DNA of 42,316 nucleotides from Calidithermus roseus (GTDB lineage: Bacteria > Deinococcota > Deinococci > Deinococcales > Thermaceae): the NCBI RefSeq assembly GCF_003574095.1, contig NZ_QWLA01000026.1, positions 1 to 42,316 on the forward strand, written 5' to 3'. Positions within the stretch are counted from its first letter, which is position 1. The number at the start of each line of letters is the position of its first letter. The position numbers were made by a program, and so were the translations under genes. The notes beneath the pieces were generated by a model, which made no database searches, was not told the DNA's origin, and saw only the letters and a program-made list of their open reading frames with translations. Shown in pieces: positions 41,785-42,316 of this stretch.

Positions 41785-42107
41785 CGGCAGTTCTAGCCTA
41801 GGCAACCCCGGCAGGTCATTTGTCCTCACGTCGGCTGGGGCTAGAGGGCGTGTCTCCCTGCTACTCCATACCTGTTGAACGGCCTGTGGGGGGCCTCGAG
41901 CGTCGCTTGCTGGGGTCAGGTGGGCAGGTCTATAATCTCGCCAAAGGGCACAGAATTCCAAGCGCCAGTCAAGGTGACAGGGCTATCGGATTGCTTTAGG
42001 GGGCGATGATTAGAGATGGCATCAGCGTTTCACGATGCTGGGTGGTACAACACGCCCCAGAGGGGGAGTTATACCGCGGGTGCAGCATAATTACGAGCAG
42101 GCTTTTA
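41785..42107. other. Intergenic between dnrS and the ISAs1 element
   Basis: About 320 bp with no gene seen. A plus-strand promoter-like pair lies at 41907-41936 (TTGCTG, 18-bp spacer, TATAAT) and points toward the IS element. The distal 100 bp are relatively AT-rich and presumably include the end of the IS, but no inverted repeat could be assigned. Confidence 0.45.
41907..41936 (+). promoter_or_regulatory. Orphan promoter-like pair
   Basis: TTGCTG (41907-41912) and a perfect TATAAT (41931-41936), 18 bp apart, pointing right with no plus-strand gene downstream in the window. Could drive a small RNA or an outward IS-related transcript. Confidence 0.35.
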
Positions 42108-42316
42108 TCACAACCCTCGAATTAGCTTGAGTAGAGCCTTAGGATTCGCCGAGAACTTTCTAACCGAGCGCAACACCGGCCACTTTTTGAGATGCAAGAG
42201 GCTCAGGATGACATCGCGTAAGTACATCAGCCCCACCGCCCCCTTGCGGCTGCGGGAGGCATCCTCTCCCAACACCGTGTCTCGCTTGTGGTGTAGACGG
42301 TTCTCCACCTCCCAGT
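42108..42316 (-). CDS. ISAs1-family transposase, C-terminal part (cut by window edge)
   Basis: Only the last 70 or so codons are present; the frame continues past the window (a Trp-Glu before the first internal GTG). The WEVENRLHHKRDTVLGEDAS motif is the conserved DDE C-terminal region of ISAs1/IS4-type transposases, followed by RKGAVGLMYLRDVILSLL. Completeness of the rest cannot be judged. Confidence 0.85.
   Translation of the reverse strand, partial: WEVENRLHHKRDTVLGEDASRSRKGAVGLMYLRDVILSLLHLKKWPVLRSVRKFSANPKALLKLIRGL

Noticed and set aside
39829-41796. 655-codon plus-strand frame opposite dnrS
   Set aside because: Antisense shadow; no ribosome binding site or recognisable domain.

Overview
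The window is GC-rich (about two thirds G+C by eye) and looks like a chromosome or megaplasmid segment of a Meiothermus/Thermus-type bacterium (Deinococcota). The reasons are a LitR/CarH plus Crp-family plus phytoene synthase locus arranged as in Thermus, a Crp/Fnr plus SARP-type pair resembling Thermus DnrT/DnrS, several apparently leaderless promoters (TANNNT six to eight bases before the start codon), and a marked excess of the hexamer CTCGAG. No rRNA, tRNA or CRISPR array was seen.

Layout. 1-504: the tail of a prepilin peptidase, then a decayed stretch. 561-5946: a nitroreductase, a membrane GGDEF protein, a small secreted protein beside an OmpR-type response regulator and its histidine kinase, a periplasmic cytochrome c and a nucleoside deaminase. 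5947-6546: a gene-free island of nested hairpins. 6547-13751: mutM, a small hypothetical gene, an NAD(P)-binding epimerase-like protein, and a light-responsive carotenoid locus (ldrP-like, litR/carH, methyltransferase, crtB, crtY), closed by a hotdog thioesterase. 13752-15716: hairpin repeats and an IS200/IS605 element with intact TnpA and broken TnpB.

15853-30069: an iron acquisition region: an EfeO-like protein, an FTR1 permease with a large periplasmic domain, a FecCD permease, three substrate-binding proteins, a START-like protein, an unknown Cys-motif protein, flavodoxin, a second FecCD permease and one FecE-type ATPase. A minus-strand 5-oxoprolinase cassette (IclR regulator, PxpA, fused PxpBC) lies inside it and separates the first permease from the second permease and ATPase. 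A hairpin repeat and a truncated signal-peptide ORF lie at the left junction.

30263-33836: a MIP18/SufT-like protein and a polytopic membrane protein, divergent from two DUF2249 proteins, two ferredoxins and a small NorB/CcoN-like membrane protein. 34191-37552: two lipoproteins, one beta-helix and one glycosidase-like. 37813-41784: YwiC-like protein, cupin, and the DnrT/DnrS-like regulators. A palindrome TGAC-N4-GTCA occurs at the divergent promoter at 31761 and upstream of the cupin gene at 38971, and suggests one anaerobic or nitrosative-stress regulon run by the Crp/Fnr protein. The right edge carries the C-terminus of an ISAs1-type transposase.

Dispersed through the gene gaps are composite hairpins with a shared design: an outer stem of about 7 bp, an inner stem abutting it on the 5' side, and a 4-5 nt bulge only on the 3' side. 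With the suggested TGAC-N4-GTCA regulon and the split iron operon, these are the most interesting signals here.
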